A stretch of DNA of 59,805 nucleotides, taken from Collimonas silvisoli (GTDB lineage Bacteria; Pseudomonadota; Gammaproteobacteria; Burkholderiales; Burkholderiaceae_D). Positions 49,628-58,130 of this stretch are shown in pieces (positions within the stretch are counted from its first letter, which is position 1; each line of letters begins with the position of its first letter). Below the pieces are notes generated by a model that saw only the letters and a program-made list of their open reading frames with translations, searched no databases and had not been told where the DNA came from. The stretch is taken from positions 1 to 59,805 of the forward strand of contig NZ_JAGQEG010000031.1 in the NCBI RefSeq assembly GCF_018305005.1. The letters are read 5' to 3'. A program made the translations under genes and the position numbers.

Positions 49628-49682
49628 TGGGGTCAGAGTGAACTTTCTGCGCGTCTTTTGCAGAAACTTCACTCTGACCCCA
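49628..49682. repeat. REP-like palindrome with GGGGTCAGAGT motif
   Basis: Inverted repeat of 22 bp with one mismatch around an 11-bp loop; the outer part is TGGGGTCAGAGTGAA and its complement. The GGGGTCAGAGT core is widespread in proteobacterial intergenic regions and often linked to REP-associated (IS200-like) transposases. A degenerate copy (CCGACCCCAGA) lies at about 49758-49768. The rest of 49542-50058 holds no convincing gene. Confidence 0.65.
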
Positions 49683-50058
49683 CTTAGCGGGCCACGGAGT
49701 ACCTGCCTTATCGTTAAAAAAGAACAAAGCCGCGTAGTGCGCACTGTCTTTCTCCGACCCCAGATGACTCTGCTGAGCATCAGCTTGCGACTTGTCAATA
49801 GCGAGTCCCTTTTAAATCTGCTGGCGTCTTTCCAGAGGATCACAGCCTTTCACTCTTTGAGAATTTTCTTGCCCTTATTTGGCTTAAATTGCGATACGTT
49901 TGATCAAGCGGACGATGGTGCATCCGCTACGAACCGGGGGTTCGCGACGACTACGATAAGCAAACTTACAACATAAACTGTTTAAGATGTTATAAGGGGA
50001 AATACTGAAATACTCATGCTCCGTGTTATGCCAACTCTACATTGTGAGCTATATAAAA

Positions 50059-50838
50059 ATGACCTTGGTCAAAAAAGTGATTTCAATATGTTTTATAGTT
50101 TTGGGCATGGTCTCGTTCGCGGGGAACGTGGCACTTTATTTTTCCTCAACGTTGAGACTATATATTCCAGGCATGGATAACGCGAACCAATTTTTTGGTT
50201 TGCTCTGCGCGCTAACGTCAGCAATCGGTGGAGTACAGGCGCTAAGAAATAGAATCAGCGCCATTCCAGTATTGTTGGCATCGTGTTTGTTCTATTTTCT
50301 GGGCGCCGCTTATTCAGCATTGAATCAGTACGGAATCCAAGCGTTCTCGATGTTGATGAACGCCTTCTACTACTCGCTGGGAGGCAGAATAATCGGGGCC
50401 GGGATAATCGCGACGCAGTTGATTCGCACGCGCGCAGCGCACTACAGCGAAAAGCCCTCCCACGACCGACCATACCCGAATGAAAAAATAGCGCTTGCTT
50501 GCCTATTGCTATTAATCGGGCTGGTAGAGGCAATTTACACACACCTGCAATTACGCGGATACCCTATACCCGCGTGGCTTCAATTTGGCGCGGCCATCGT
50601 GTTCCTCTTCCTTATTTTTTTCTGGTTTCACAACGACACAAAAACACATGCCTACAAGCGGTCAACATGGCTGGTCGGCGGCATCCTCTGTATGTCGGTT
50701 GTGACCATCCCGTATTATCTGGTGCGTAGCCGAGGGAAAGGGGAAAAGGTAATGGCGCTCATACGATTATGCGGTTTCTTCATGTTGATGCTTATGTCGT
50801 CGCTGATTGGTGACAGCGGAGCGCGCTTCCTTGGCTGA
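50059..50838 (+). CDS. Hypothetical multi-pass membrane protein
   Basis: A 259-residue protein with about seven predicted membrane segments and short loops, from MTLVKKVISICFIVLGMVSF to a C-terminal segment ending GDSGARFLG. A conserved-looking piece TIPYYLVRSRGKG lies near the C-terminus. I recognise no family with known function. The gene is clearly richer in A and T than its flanks and is bordered by a REP-like repeat, so it may have been acquired. The start at 50059 was preferred to a TTG further upstream. Confidence 0.6.
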   Translation: MTLVKKVISICFIVLGMVSFAGNVALYFSSTLRLYIPGMDNANQFFGLLCALTSAIGGVQALRNRISAIPVLLASCLFYFLGAAYSALNQYGIQAFSMLMNAFYYSLGGRIIGAGIIATQLIRTRAAHYSEKPSHDRPYPNEKIALACLLLLIGLVEAIYTHLQLRGYPIPAWLQFGAAIVFLFLIFFWFHNDTKTHAYKRSTWLVGGILCMSVVTIPYYLVRSRGKGEKVMALIRLCGFFMLMLMSSLIGDSGARFLG

Positions 50839-51129
50839 CTTCAGCGTCAGGTTAAATCGAGGCCTGAAACCATGAAATACGGCGGCCGATTACCTTAACC
50901 GTTAGTGGTAATGTTCATTGCGACAGCCGCTAACGGCCAAGAGCGGAAGTTCAAATACGATCGCCGAATGCCTGCTCACCGATCGTGAGCTGCCGTCGGG
51001 ACTAGAAGGCTGGCCAATAACGGGACCGATGATTCTGTATGTCGCTTGTCTGCTTCTCACCAATTTGGCGTCGAAACGAGGAAAATGCCTCCTCAGATTG
51101 GAAGGCAGGACGAAATTCAAGGGGGAAGC
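50839..51129. other. Intergenic region before the KAP-like gene
   Basis: No gene supported. The sequence around 50915-50965 (GCTAACGGCCAAGAGCGGAA) resembles short non-coding repeats scattered in Burkholderiales genomes; this is from memory and uncertain. A strong ribosome binding site AGGGGG lies at the right end. Confidence 0.3.
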
Positions 51130-52869
51130 ATGACACTTAAGGTGACGAAGGAACACTTGGTGCGGTTGCTCGGCGAAGTCGACAACAGCGTTATCGCGTT
51201 ATCAGGAAAGTGGGGCACCGGCAAGACTCATCTCTGGAACGAAGTCAAGAGAGAATCGAGCGATGATAAGCTCAAGAAAGCGCTTTATGTGTCGCTATTT
51301 GGGCAGTCGAGCATTGACCAAGTGAAAAGAAAGCTCATCGAGTCGTCCGTCCCTGTCATTGAATCGCACAGCGGCGCTTTTGACGCGTTGAAGCAGCTTT
51401 TTCGGATCGGCGTAAAGGTCGGCTCTGAGCACTACAAGGCATTAGCGGCAGTCAACGACCTCAATTTGCTGTTGATGGCCCCAGTGGTGCTGCGAAACTC
51501 CGTCATCGTCCTTGACGACATCGAGCGCAAGCATGACAAGCTAGGCATTGACGAGGTGCTTGGCTTCATAGACGAGTATTCGACTCAGTATGGCTCCCGC
51601 TTCGTCCTAGTTCTCAATGACGATCAGCTTGCCAATCAAGAGTTGTGGAAGACCTTTCGTGAGAAGGTTATCGACCAAGAGCTCAAGCTGGCCACGACGC
51701 CGGAGGAGGCGTTCGCCATCGCGATCGAGTTGACGCCTTCGCCATACGCAGATGCGCTCAAACGGGCGTTGATCTCATGCCAGCTGACCAACATTCGCAT
51801 CGTCGGAAAGGTCATCAAGGCCACCAATCGCATCTTGGATAATCGCCAGCTGGACGAGGCAACCATCGCTCGAGTTGTTCCGTCAATCGTCTTGTTTTCG
51901 GCAATATATTACAGGGGCTTGGAGGACGGTCCGGATTTTCAGTTCGCTTTGAACACCGGATCTCCCGACTGGTCGAACATCGCCAGGGACAAGAACAAGG
52001 AGCCCACCGAAGAGGACAAGCGTAAGGACAGTTGGAGACTGCTCATGCAAGATTTGGGCATCCATGGCTGTGATGAATTCGAGGCGGTACTGGTCGAATT
52101 CTTGGAGTCTGGACTGTTCGACGCCGGCAAGATCGCTACGATCATAGACGGCTACATCGCCGAGAAGCAGAACTTGGAAGCCAGGGAGATGGCCAACCAG
52201 TTCCTGTTCAAGGTCTTCTGGGATTACCGCGTCGACGACACTCAGTTGGTTGTCGAGGCCGCCGCGCTTCCGAAGATTGCTGGAATGCTAGATCCGTTCG
52301 TGGCCTCGGAGCTGGATCAGGCGTTGGCAACGCTCCCTGGCGGCGAGACCATCGGCAAAGCAATCGTGGATGGTTGGATCGTTGCACTCAGGGATCGGAA
52401 GCTCGAAGAGGTGAACGACGATAACCCGTTCAACCGTCCGCTGCACCCAGCAATCAAGGCCGAGTTCGCCGCGATCAATGCCAACGCCCAAGCTCGGACT
52501 ACTGTCTTGGATGCGTGCATGCACATCATCGAGAGCGGCGGGTGGGGTACCATGCAGGAAGTGGCCATGAAAAGGGCCACCGCTGCCGATTTCGAGATGG
52601 CTATTCGCGAGATAGATCTTGATAAGTTACGGCGGTTCATGCGCCACATGATCGAAATGAGGCTTCAAAGGCAAACCTACGACCTGCACTTTGGGACAGC
52701 CACCCAACGCTTCGTCGAGGCATGCAGAGCCATCGCTAACGACGCCGCGTCTCCTCGATTGGCAGGGCTGATCAAGCGCCTCTTCGAGCGAACCGCCATT
52801 GCGTCCGAGCTGGCACTGCAAGAGGCGACGGAGACCGGCGCTGTGGCCAAAGTTCAAACTGGCGAATAG
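51130..52869 (+). CDS. KAP-like P-loop NTPase
   Basis: A 579-residue ATPase with Walker A GKWGTGKT (residues 26-33), Walker B VIVLDDIER (125-133) and a sensor-like LVLNDD (160-165), the pattern of the KAP/STAND group. There are no membrane segments. The rest is helical with no known domain; proteins of this kind are often found in defence or mobile islands. The start follows a strong AGGGGG site and sits right before the conserved N-terminus. Codon use is less GC-biased than in neighbouring regions, and the gene stands alone with non-coding DNA on both sides. Function unknown. Confidence 0.75.
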   Translation: MTLKVTKEHLVRLLGEVDNSVIALSGKWGTGKTHLWNEVKRESSDDKLKKALYVSLFGQSSIDQVKRKLIESSVPVIESHSGAFDALKQLFRIGVKVGSEHYKALAAVNDLNLLLMAPVVLRNSVIVLDDIERKHDKLGIDEVLGFIDEYSTQYGSRFVLVLNDDQLANQELWKTFREKVIDQELKLATTPEEAFAIAIELTPSPYADALKRALISCQLTNIRIVGKVIKATNRILDNRQLDEATIARVVPSIVLFSAIYYRGLEDGPDFQFALNTGSPDWSNIARDKNKEPTEEDKRKDSWRLLMQDLGIHGCDEFEAVLVEFLESGLFDAGKIATIIDGYIAEKQNLEAREMANQFLFKVFWDYRVDDTQLVVEAAALPKIAGMLDPFVASELDQALATLPGGETIGKAIVDGWIVALRDRKLEEVNDDNPFNRPLHPAIKAEFAAINANAQARTTVLDACMHIIESGGWGTMQEVAMKRATAADFEMAIREIDLDKLRRFMRHMIEMRLQRQTYDLHFGTATQRFVEACRAIANDAASPRLAGLIKRLFERTAIASELALQEATETGAVAKVQTGE

Positions 52870-53130
52870 CCGCAGGCGCTGCTAAGCGGTCATTTGCTGG
52901 AATCCATCGACGGATCGCAACGGGTCGTTTGCTGTCTGTCGCAACACGTATCAGTTGGCCATGACGTACCGTGTGGTCAACGAGGCCCACCGCAGTCGAT
53001 CCACTAGAACCGGCGCAGGGTCATTTCGCGCCAGCGCCTGCAGTAACCAGCACTTGCCCTCAATTGCGAATATGTGGTCCACGTCGAAATTCGTACATTC
53101 CACCTACACGTGATGTTAGGTCGCTGACTA
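52870..53130. other. Non-coding region after the KAP-like gene
   Basis: No convincing gene. The left part (AGCGGTCATTTGCTGG, 52885-52900; ACGGGTCGTTTGCTGTC, 52919-52935) carries a loosely repeated CGGGTCGTTTGCTG motif. The right part (53071-53110, with GTGGTCCACGTCGAAATTCGTAC) runs into the tandem repeats described separately. Confidence 0.35.
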
Positions 53131-53197
53131 GTGGCTACTTTGCGATGCGAATGGGTGGCTACTTTCACATGCGAAGCTATGGCTGTTTTAATGCGAA
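53131..53197. repeat. Three tandem repeats resembling an IS21-type element end
   Basis: Units GTGGCTACTTTGCGATGCGAA (53131-53151) and GTGGCTACTTTCACATGCGAA (53155-53175) share 18 of 21 bases with a 24-bp period. A third, degenerate unit (ATGGCTGTTTTAATGCGAA) is at 53179-53197. Multiple terminal direct repeats of this kind are typical transposase-binding sites of IS21-family elements. No transposase gene is present, so this would be a remnant. Confidence 0.45.
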
Positions 53198-53210
53198 TAT
53201 GCAGAAACGA

Positions 53211-53612
53211 TTACGACTTCTTAGTCGTCATGGTTTTTCCTGCATGCGGTGGTGCTTTTTCCAGAGTGCGAGCAAATTTCATCAATCGAATTCTCGCTGC
53301 GCCAGTGGCCTGTCTGTAGAGGAGCGTCAGCTCTACCAATTCGTCCAGGTCGTTCGTCTCTTGCGAAGCAAGTTCTTGTTCCCTGACAAATTTCGGTAAA
53401 GCTCCCTTTAGTATCCAGTCAACCCGATAGCCGAGATCTTTCTCTACGTTCTTGGCATATTGGTAGCCCAGATCCTGACCTGGATTTCTCATCAATTGAC
53501 CGATCAAGGCCTTTGTACAACCAGCAATGTTCGCCAGCCTGGTTTGCTTGCCACGTTCCGGGCCGTCTAATTCGATAAGGATCACTTTGATCCGGTCGCC
53601 TATGTTTTCCAT
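53211..53612 (-). CDS. XRE-type transcriptional regulator, phage-repressor-like
   Basis: A 133-residue protein with an N-terminal helix-turn-helix domain (ENIGDRIKVIL, TRLANIAGCTKALIGQLMRNPG) of the Cro/CI type. A C-terminal helical part ends in a basic tail. It lacks the peptidase domain of LexA-like repressors. The start MENIGDR was chosen because it begins at the conserved helix; a start three codons upstream is possible. It is read toward the IS-like repeats and has a palindrome-rich AT stretch just upstream, likely its own operator. Confidence 0.8.
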   Translation of the reverse strand: MENIGDRIKVILIELDGPERGKQTRLANIAGCTKALIGQLMRNPGQDLGYQYAKNVEKDLGYRVDWILKGALPKFVREQELASQETNDLDELVELTLLYRQATGAARIRLMKFARTLEKAPPHAGKTMTTKKS

Positions 53613-53649
53613 GGATAGCAATCTATACGAGCTTATGGATATTTAACTT

Positions 53650-53661
53650 TACATATATGTA
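53650..53661. promoter_or_regulatory. Palindrome upstream of the XRE gene, possible operator
   Basis: TACATATATGTA is a perfect 12-bp palindrome in an AT-rich stretch 38 bp before the XRE start. It is a plausible site for self-regulation, but AT-rich palindromes also occur by chance. Confidence 0.4.
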
Positions 53662-53767
53662 TATCTAAATATACTTAAGATGCAAATATTGAAACATTGC
53701 GGCCACCATCAAAGGTGGCGACAAATCATCCGCATTGATTGCAGCCGCAGATCACAAGGAAAGCACA

Positions 53768-54157
53768 ATGAACCAACTTTCAAATTACTTCCCCCTCAAA
53801 AACAAAGTTGCCCTGATCACCGGCGCAGCACGCGGCATGGCCGGCAAGCGAGAGGATTCAACCGATCATGCGTCGCAAGCGGCGCTGCGCATGACTGGGA
53901 TCAACGCCAAACGTTATGCCTCGCTGAATATCCGGGTGCATTCCGTCCAGCCCAGTGTGATCAGGCCGCCGGCACTGGCGGCGATGCTGAGCAAGCAGGG
54001 CGATCTGAGTCAGGCCTTGGCCGACCGCGCCGAAGTGGAGCTGCGGGTAGGGCGCGGCTCGGCCACCGATGTCGCAGCGGCGATCTTGTATCTGGTGTCG
54101 GATGCGAGCCGCTTTGTCAGTGGCAGCGAATTAGTGATTGACGCCGGATTCCGTTAA
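53768..54157 (+). pseudogene. Short-chain dehydrogenase/reductase with a large internal deletion
   Basis: An open frame of 129 residues where intact members have about 250. The N-terminus FPLKNKVALITGAARGM is the SDR cofactor-binding start, but the sequence then jumps to the second half (ASQAALRMTG, NIRVHSVQPSVIRPP, ATDVAAAILYLVSDASRFVSGSELVIDAGF). The NNAG motif, the catalytic Ser and the YxxxK pair (here DHASQ) are gone, so it cannot be an active dehydrogenase. The junction lies near 53838-53875. The frame was kept, so a recent deletion is likely. It converges with, and overlaps by 4 bp, the symporter gene. Confidence 0.8.
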
Positions 54158-56190
54158 GGCTCCCGAATCTGATGCATCAACGCAACCGCCCGCGAATCCG
54201 GCGGCGGCGTCAGCAGGCTGACCAAGATCAGCGCCAGCAATCCGGCCGGCACGCCGAAGATGCCGGCGGCCATCGGCGCGATATGGAACCATTGGCCGCT
54301 GGCCGAGCCGCCGAGCGCCGGATAGGTGTGCAGCATGTAATAGATGCAGGTGCCGAAACCGACCACAATCGCGGCAATCGCGCCTTGCTGGTTGCCGCGT
54401 TTCCAGAACACGCCCAGCGCCAGCGCCGGAAACAAGGCTGAGGCCGCCAGCGAAAACGCAGCGCCCACCATCGACAGGATATCGCCCGGTTTCAAGGAGG
54501 CGGTATACGCCGCCAGCAAGGCCACCACCAGCAACAGCAATTTGGACACGGTGACGCGCTTGGCGGTGGAGGCGTGCGGATCGATCATCTTGTAATACAC
54601 ATCGTGCGACAGGGCGTTGGAAATCGTCAGCAGCAAACCATCTGCGGTGGATAGCGCTGCCGCCAGTCCGCCCGCCGCCACCAGCCCCGAGATGTAATAC
54701 GGCAGGCCGGCAATCTCCGGCGTCGCCAGCATGATCATGTCGCCATCCAGGTTTATTTCCGACAGTTGCACAATGCCGTCATGGTTGAAATCGGTAATGC
54801 TGACCAGGGGATGGCTCTTGTCGATATTGGCCCAGTACGATACCCATTCCGGCAGATGCGCATAATCGGAGCCGACCAGCGAGGTGTAGATGGTGTATTT
54901 CACCAGCACCGCCAGCGCCGGCACGGTGAGATAAATCAGCAGGATGAAAAACAGCGTCCAGAATACCGATTTGCGGGTTTCCTGCACCGACGGCGTGGTG
55001 TAGTAGCGCATCAGGATATGCGGCAGGGAAGCGGTGCCCAGCATCAGGCAAAACACCAAAGCCAGAAAGTTATTCCGTTTGATATCGGAGGCCTCCGTGG
55101 TGGCGCCGGGGAACGGCGTCGCCTGCGCAACCGGCGGCTCGGCGCGCGCCAGGTTGCTGGCTTTGTCCTGCTGCCATTTGCGCTCGGCCTCTTCCGGCGT
55201 CTTGGGATAGCTGTTCAAGGCTCGATTGGCGGCGCGGATTTCGATCAGAGAGCTGTTGTTGCGCTTCAGGTTTTCCAGATGCAGTTGCGCTTCTATGCGC
55301 CCCTGTTCCCACGATTTCGGTAAATTGCGCAGGCGCGCATCGTAATCATCCGCAGTGGCCTTGAAGATCGCTCGTACCTGGATTTCTTTCGGGGCAGCAT
55401 CGAGTTTCTTTTCGATCTCGCTGATCTGCGATAGCACCGATCCGTAAGTGAATGGCGCTACCGGATTGTGCGTATGTTTTGCCGACAGCAAGATCACCGG
55501 GATCAGGTAGGCGAACAGGATGATGATGTACTGCGCCACCTGGGTCCAGGTAATCGCCCGCATGCCGCCCAGGAAAGAGCAGACCAGGATGCTGGCCAGG
55601 CCGAGAAAAATGCCGACCGAAAAATCGACGCCGGTAAAGCGCGAGGTAATCAAGCCGACACCGTAGATTTGCGCCACCACGTAAATGAAGGAAATCACCA
55701 CCGTGGCCGCCACCGCCAGTATTCTTATCGGATTGCTGTTGGTGTGGCCGCGGTAGCGCGCCGCCAGGAAATCCGGGATCGTGTATTGGCCGAACTTGCG
55801 CAGATACGGTGCGATCAGCAGGGCCACCAGGCAATAGCCGCCGGTCCAGCCGACGATGTAGGCCAGGCCGTCGAACCCTTGCAGGAAGAGGCCGCCGGCC
55901 AGGCTGATGAAGGTGGCTGCCGAAATCCAGTCGGCGGCGGTCGCCATGCCGTTGAACATGCCCGGCACCCGGCGCCCAGCCACATAGTATTCGGAGACAT
56001 CGGAAGTGCGGCTCACGATGCCGATGCCGGCATACAGGACGATGGTGGCAAACATGAACAGATAGCCGATCCAGGTGCGCGGCAAGCCTTCTTTTTCCAA
56101 TATCGCCAGCACAGTCAGCAGCAGGATGAAACCGCCGGTGTACCAGCCGTAGTAGCGGACCAGCCGCCAGAAGAAAGATTTGTCGTTCAT
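54154..56190 (-). CDS. Sodium:solute symporter, large subunit (VC_2705 subfamily)
   Basis: A 678-residue protein with about 13 membrane segments of the SSS family, longer than usual because of a soluble loop at about residues 250-365. Family parts are visible: EYYVAGRRVPGMFNGMATAADWISAATFISLAGG, GMRAITWTQVAQYIII and LSTADGLLLTISNALSHD. Residues 467-478 read DFNHDGIVQLSE, a perfect match to an EF-hand calcium-binding loop, in a loop between two membrane segments. It is encoded with a DUF4212 small subunit (4-bp overlap) next to a two-component system, which suggests uptake of a carboxylic acid; the substrate is not certain. Confidence 0.92.
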   Translation of the reverse strand: MNDKSFFWRLVRYYGWYTGGFILLLTVLAILEKEGLPRTWIGYLFMFATIVLYAGIGIVSRTSDVSEYYVAGRRVPGMFNGMATAADWISAATFISLAGGLFLQGFDGLAYIVGWTGGYCLVALLIAPYLRKFGQYTIPDFLAARYRGHTNSNPIRILAVAATVVISFIYVVAQIYGVGLITSRFTGVDFSVGIFLGLASILVCSFLGGMRAITWTQVAQYIIILFAYLIPVILLSAKHTHNPVAPFTYGSVLSQISEIEKKLDAAPKEIQVRAIFKATADDYDARLRNLPKSWEQGRIEAQLHLENLKRNNSSLIEIRAANRALNSYPKTPEEAERKWQQDKASNLARAEPPVAQATPFPGATTEASDIKRNNFLALVFCLMLGTASLPHILMRYYTTPSVQETRKSVFWTLFFILLIYLTVPALAVLVKYTIYTSLVGSDYAHLPEWVSYWANIDKSHPLVSITDFNHDGIVQLSEINLDGDMIMLATPEIAGLPYYISGLVAAGGLAAALSTADGLLLTISNALSHDVYYKMIDPHASTAKRVTVSKLLLLVVALLAAYTASLKPGDILSMVGAAFSLAASALFPALALGVFWKRGNQQGAIAAIVVGFGTCIYYMLHTYPALGGSASGQWFHIAPMAAGIFGVPAGLLALILVSLLTPPPDSRAVALMHQIREP

Positions 56191-56459
56191 TGCTGCTCGC
56201 GGTCTGACTGGCGTTGATCTATTTTTTTCATTTGCCAGGTATATACCGCGACGATCAGCAGATACAGCAGCGCCAATCCCTGCGCCACCAGATAAAACGA
56301 TAGCGGCCAGCCGAACCAGCTCAGGCCGGCCAGCTCACGCGCAAAGAAGATGACGCCAAAGGTCGGCACAAACCAGATCAGCAACAGGCCCAGCGTCAGT
56401 CGTCTGGTGCTTTGCCAGTGGCTGGCGGGATGGCGTGGGCGGGTTTTGAACATAGGCAT
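56187..56459 (-). CDS. DUF4212 symporter small subunit
   Basis: A 90-residue protein with two membrane segments (about residues 23-43 and 51-72) that belongs to the small-subunit family paired with VC_2705-type sodium:solute symporters; RRLTLGLLLIWFVPTFGVIFFARE is characteristic. It overlaps the large-subunit gene by 4 bp, so the two are translationally coupled. Confidence 0.92.
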   Translation of the reverse strand: MPMFKTRPRHPASHWQSTRRLTLGLLLIWFVPTFGVIFFARELAGLSWFGWPLSFYLVAQGLALLYLLIVAVYTWQMKKIDQRQSDREQQ

Positions 56460-56522
56460 GCTGGTCCGGTTGCTGGCTGTGGTTGTTGATGGTGAAAGTC
56501 TGGTGAATGGCAGTTAAGGCAG

Positions 56523-58118
56523 TTAACGGAAATCCGGATTGAAATCTGGCGCCGGCTTTTTTTGCAAATGGAAAGCGACCCGTAACAGGCTGCCCGGCAG
56601 TTCCGGATCGTTGCTGCGCGGGTTGTAGGAAATCGTCACTTCGGCGCCATGCTGCTGCGCGATTTCGCGCACGATCGCCAGCCCCAGGCCGCTGCCGCCG
56701 CGGCCGCTGTCGAGGATGCGGTAAAAGCGCTGGAACACATGGTCGCGCTCGGCCGGCGGAATGCCTGGCCCGGTATCTTCGACTTCCAGTATTGCCAATT
56801 CTGTCGCCATGCCAGTCATCGGTTCACCGCGCACGCGCACCGTGACGCTGCCCTCGACCGGGGTGTAGTGCAAGGCATTGTCGATCAGGTTGCCCAGCAA
56901 CTCGCGCAGCATGAGCGGATTGCACAGCACCGGCAGCGCCTGCTCGGCCTGTTCGAAACCGAAATCGATGCGCTGGCTGAATGAAGCCTGGACCCAGTCC
57001 TGCACCACGGCGCGGGCAAATTCGGATAAATCGACCTCTACATACGGCGCGCTTTCCTGAGACTGGTTTTCAGCCCGCGCCAGCGACAGCAATTGATTGA
57101 CCAGCCGCGTCGCCGATTCCGAGCTCTTGGCCAGCTGTTCCAGCGAACGGTGAATATCCTGCTGGCTGGTTTGCCGCAACGCCAGTTCGGATTGCATGCG
57201 CATCCCGGCCAGCGGCGTTTTCATCTGGTGGGCGGCGTCGGCGATGAAACGTTTCTGGGTTTGGATCGACAGTGAAAGGCGCGACAACATATCGTTCAGC
57301 GAGCGCACCAGCGGCGAGATTTCTTCCGGCACCTGGCCCGAATCGATCGGGCTCAGGTCGTCCGGGCGGCGAGCCCGGATTCGTTGCTGCAATTCGGATA
57401 GCGGCGAGAGGCCGCGCGATAGCGCAAACCAGATCAGCGCCAGCGCGATCGGCAGGATCAGGAACTGCGGCAGGATCACGCCCTTGATGATTTCATTGGC
57501 GAGACGGGCGCGCTTCTCCAGCGTTTCGCCGACTTGCACCAGCGCCAGCCTTGCCGGCGGCCGCTGCTGCTTGGCGCCGGCGAGATTGGCGTCTACCGCG
57601 TTACGCAGATCGACATAGGTGTAGGCGATCCGTACATCGCTGCCGTGCACGGAACTGTCCCAACACATGACCTTGCCGGGATGCGAGGTTTCATCTTCCA
57701 CCGGCGGCAGATGCATGTCGCGGTCGCCGTCGATATATTCGCCGTGCGGGCCGGTGATCAGGTAATAGACATTGTCGACATCGTCGGCGCGCAGGAAATC
57801 GCGAGACGGGTCGGTCAGGCGCGTGACCACCTTGCCATTGACTTCGCTGACCTGTTGCGACAATACCGTGACGCTATCGTCCAGCGCCTGGTCGAAAGGC
57901 TGGTTGGCGATCGATTTCGCCACCACATAGGTAATCGCGATACTGATCGGCCACAGCAGTAACAGCGGCACCAGCATCCAGTCCAGGATCTCGCCGAACA
58001 GCGACCGCTGCACCCGTTCTTCGGTTTGTGCGGCCGGGAGAGCGGTGCGGGGAGCAGCAGGATGAGCACTTGGGGTGGGAGGGCTTGGCTGCGCAGCCAG
58101 GGAGTGAGCGTCGCGCAT
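56523..58118 (-). CDS. Sensor histidine kinase (TctE/QseC-like)
   Basis: A 531-residue inner-membrane kinase. It has an N-terminal Pro/Ala-rich tail, a first membrane segment at about residues 47-70, a periplasmic sensor domain of the two-component sensor kinase N-terminal type (SRDFLRADDVDNVYYLITGP), a second segment near 208-225, a HAMP-like linker, the H-box with His297 (ADAAHQMKTPLAGM) and the N and G boxes (LIDNALHYTP, VEDTGPGIP, GSGLGLAIV). It lies 12 bp after the response regulator gene. The symporter operon next to it is a plausible target, as TctDE-like systems control carboxylate transporters. Confidence 0.94.
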   Translation of the reverse strand: MRDAHSLAAQPSPPTPSAHPAAPRTALPAAQTEERVQRSLFGEILDWMLVPLLLLWPISIAITYVVAKSIANQPFDQALDDSVTVLSQQVSEVNGKVVTRLTDPSRDFLRADDVDNVYYLITGPHGEYIDGDRDMHLPPVEDETSHPGKVMCWDSSVHGSDVRIAYTYVDLRNAVDANLAGAKQQRPPARLALVQVGETLEKRARLANEIIKGVILPQFLILPIALALIWFALSRGLSPLSELQQRIRARRPDDLSPIDSGQVPEEISPLVRSLNDMLSRLSLSIQTQKRFIADAAHQMKTPLAGMRMQSELALRQTSQQDIHRSLEQLAKSSESATRLVNQLLSLARAENQSQESAPYVEVDLSEFARAVVQDWVQASFSQRIDFGFEQAEQALPVLCNPLMLRELLGNLIDNALHYTPVEGSVTVRVRGEPMTGMATELAILEVEDTGPGIPPAERDHVFQRFYRILDSGRGGSGLGLAIVREIAQQHGAEVTISYNPRSNDPELPGSLLRVAFHLQKKPAPDFNPDFR

Positions 58119-58130
58119 GAGGGTTAGGCG

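Noticed and set aside
49638-49976. A 112-codon plus-strand frame in the gap after the last transglutaminase gene
   Set aside because: It starts inside the REP-like palindrome, has mixed composition and no ribosome binding site; the palindrome explains the sequence better.
50902-51156. Short frames on both strands before the KAP-like gene
   Set aside because: No ribosome binding site, no protein-like pattern and overlap with the start region of the ATPase gene.
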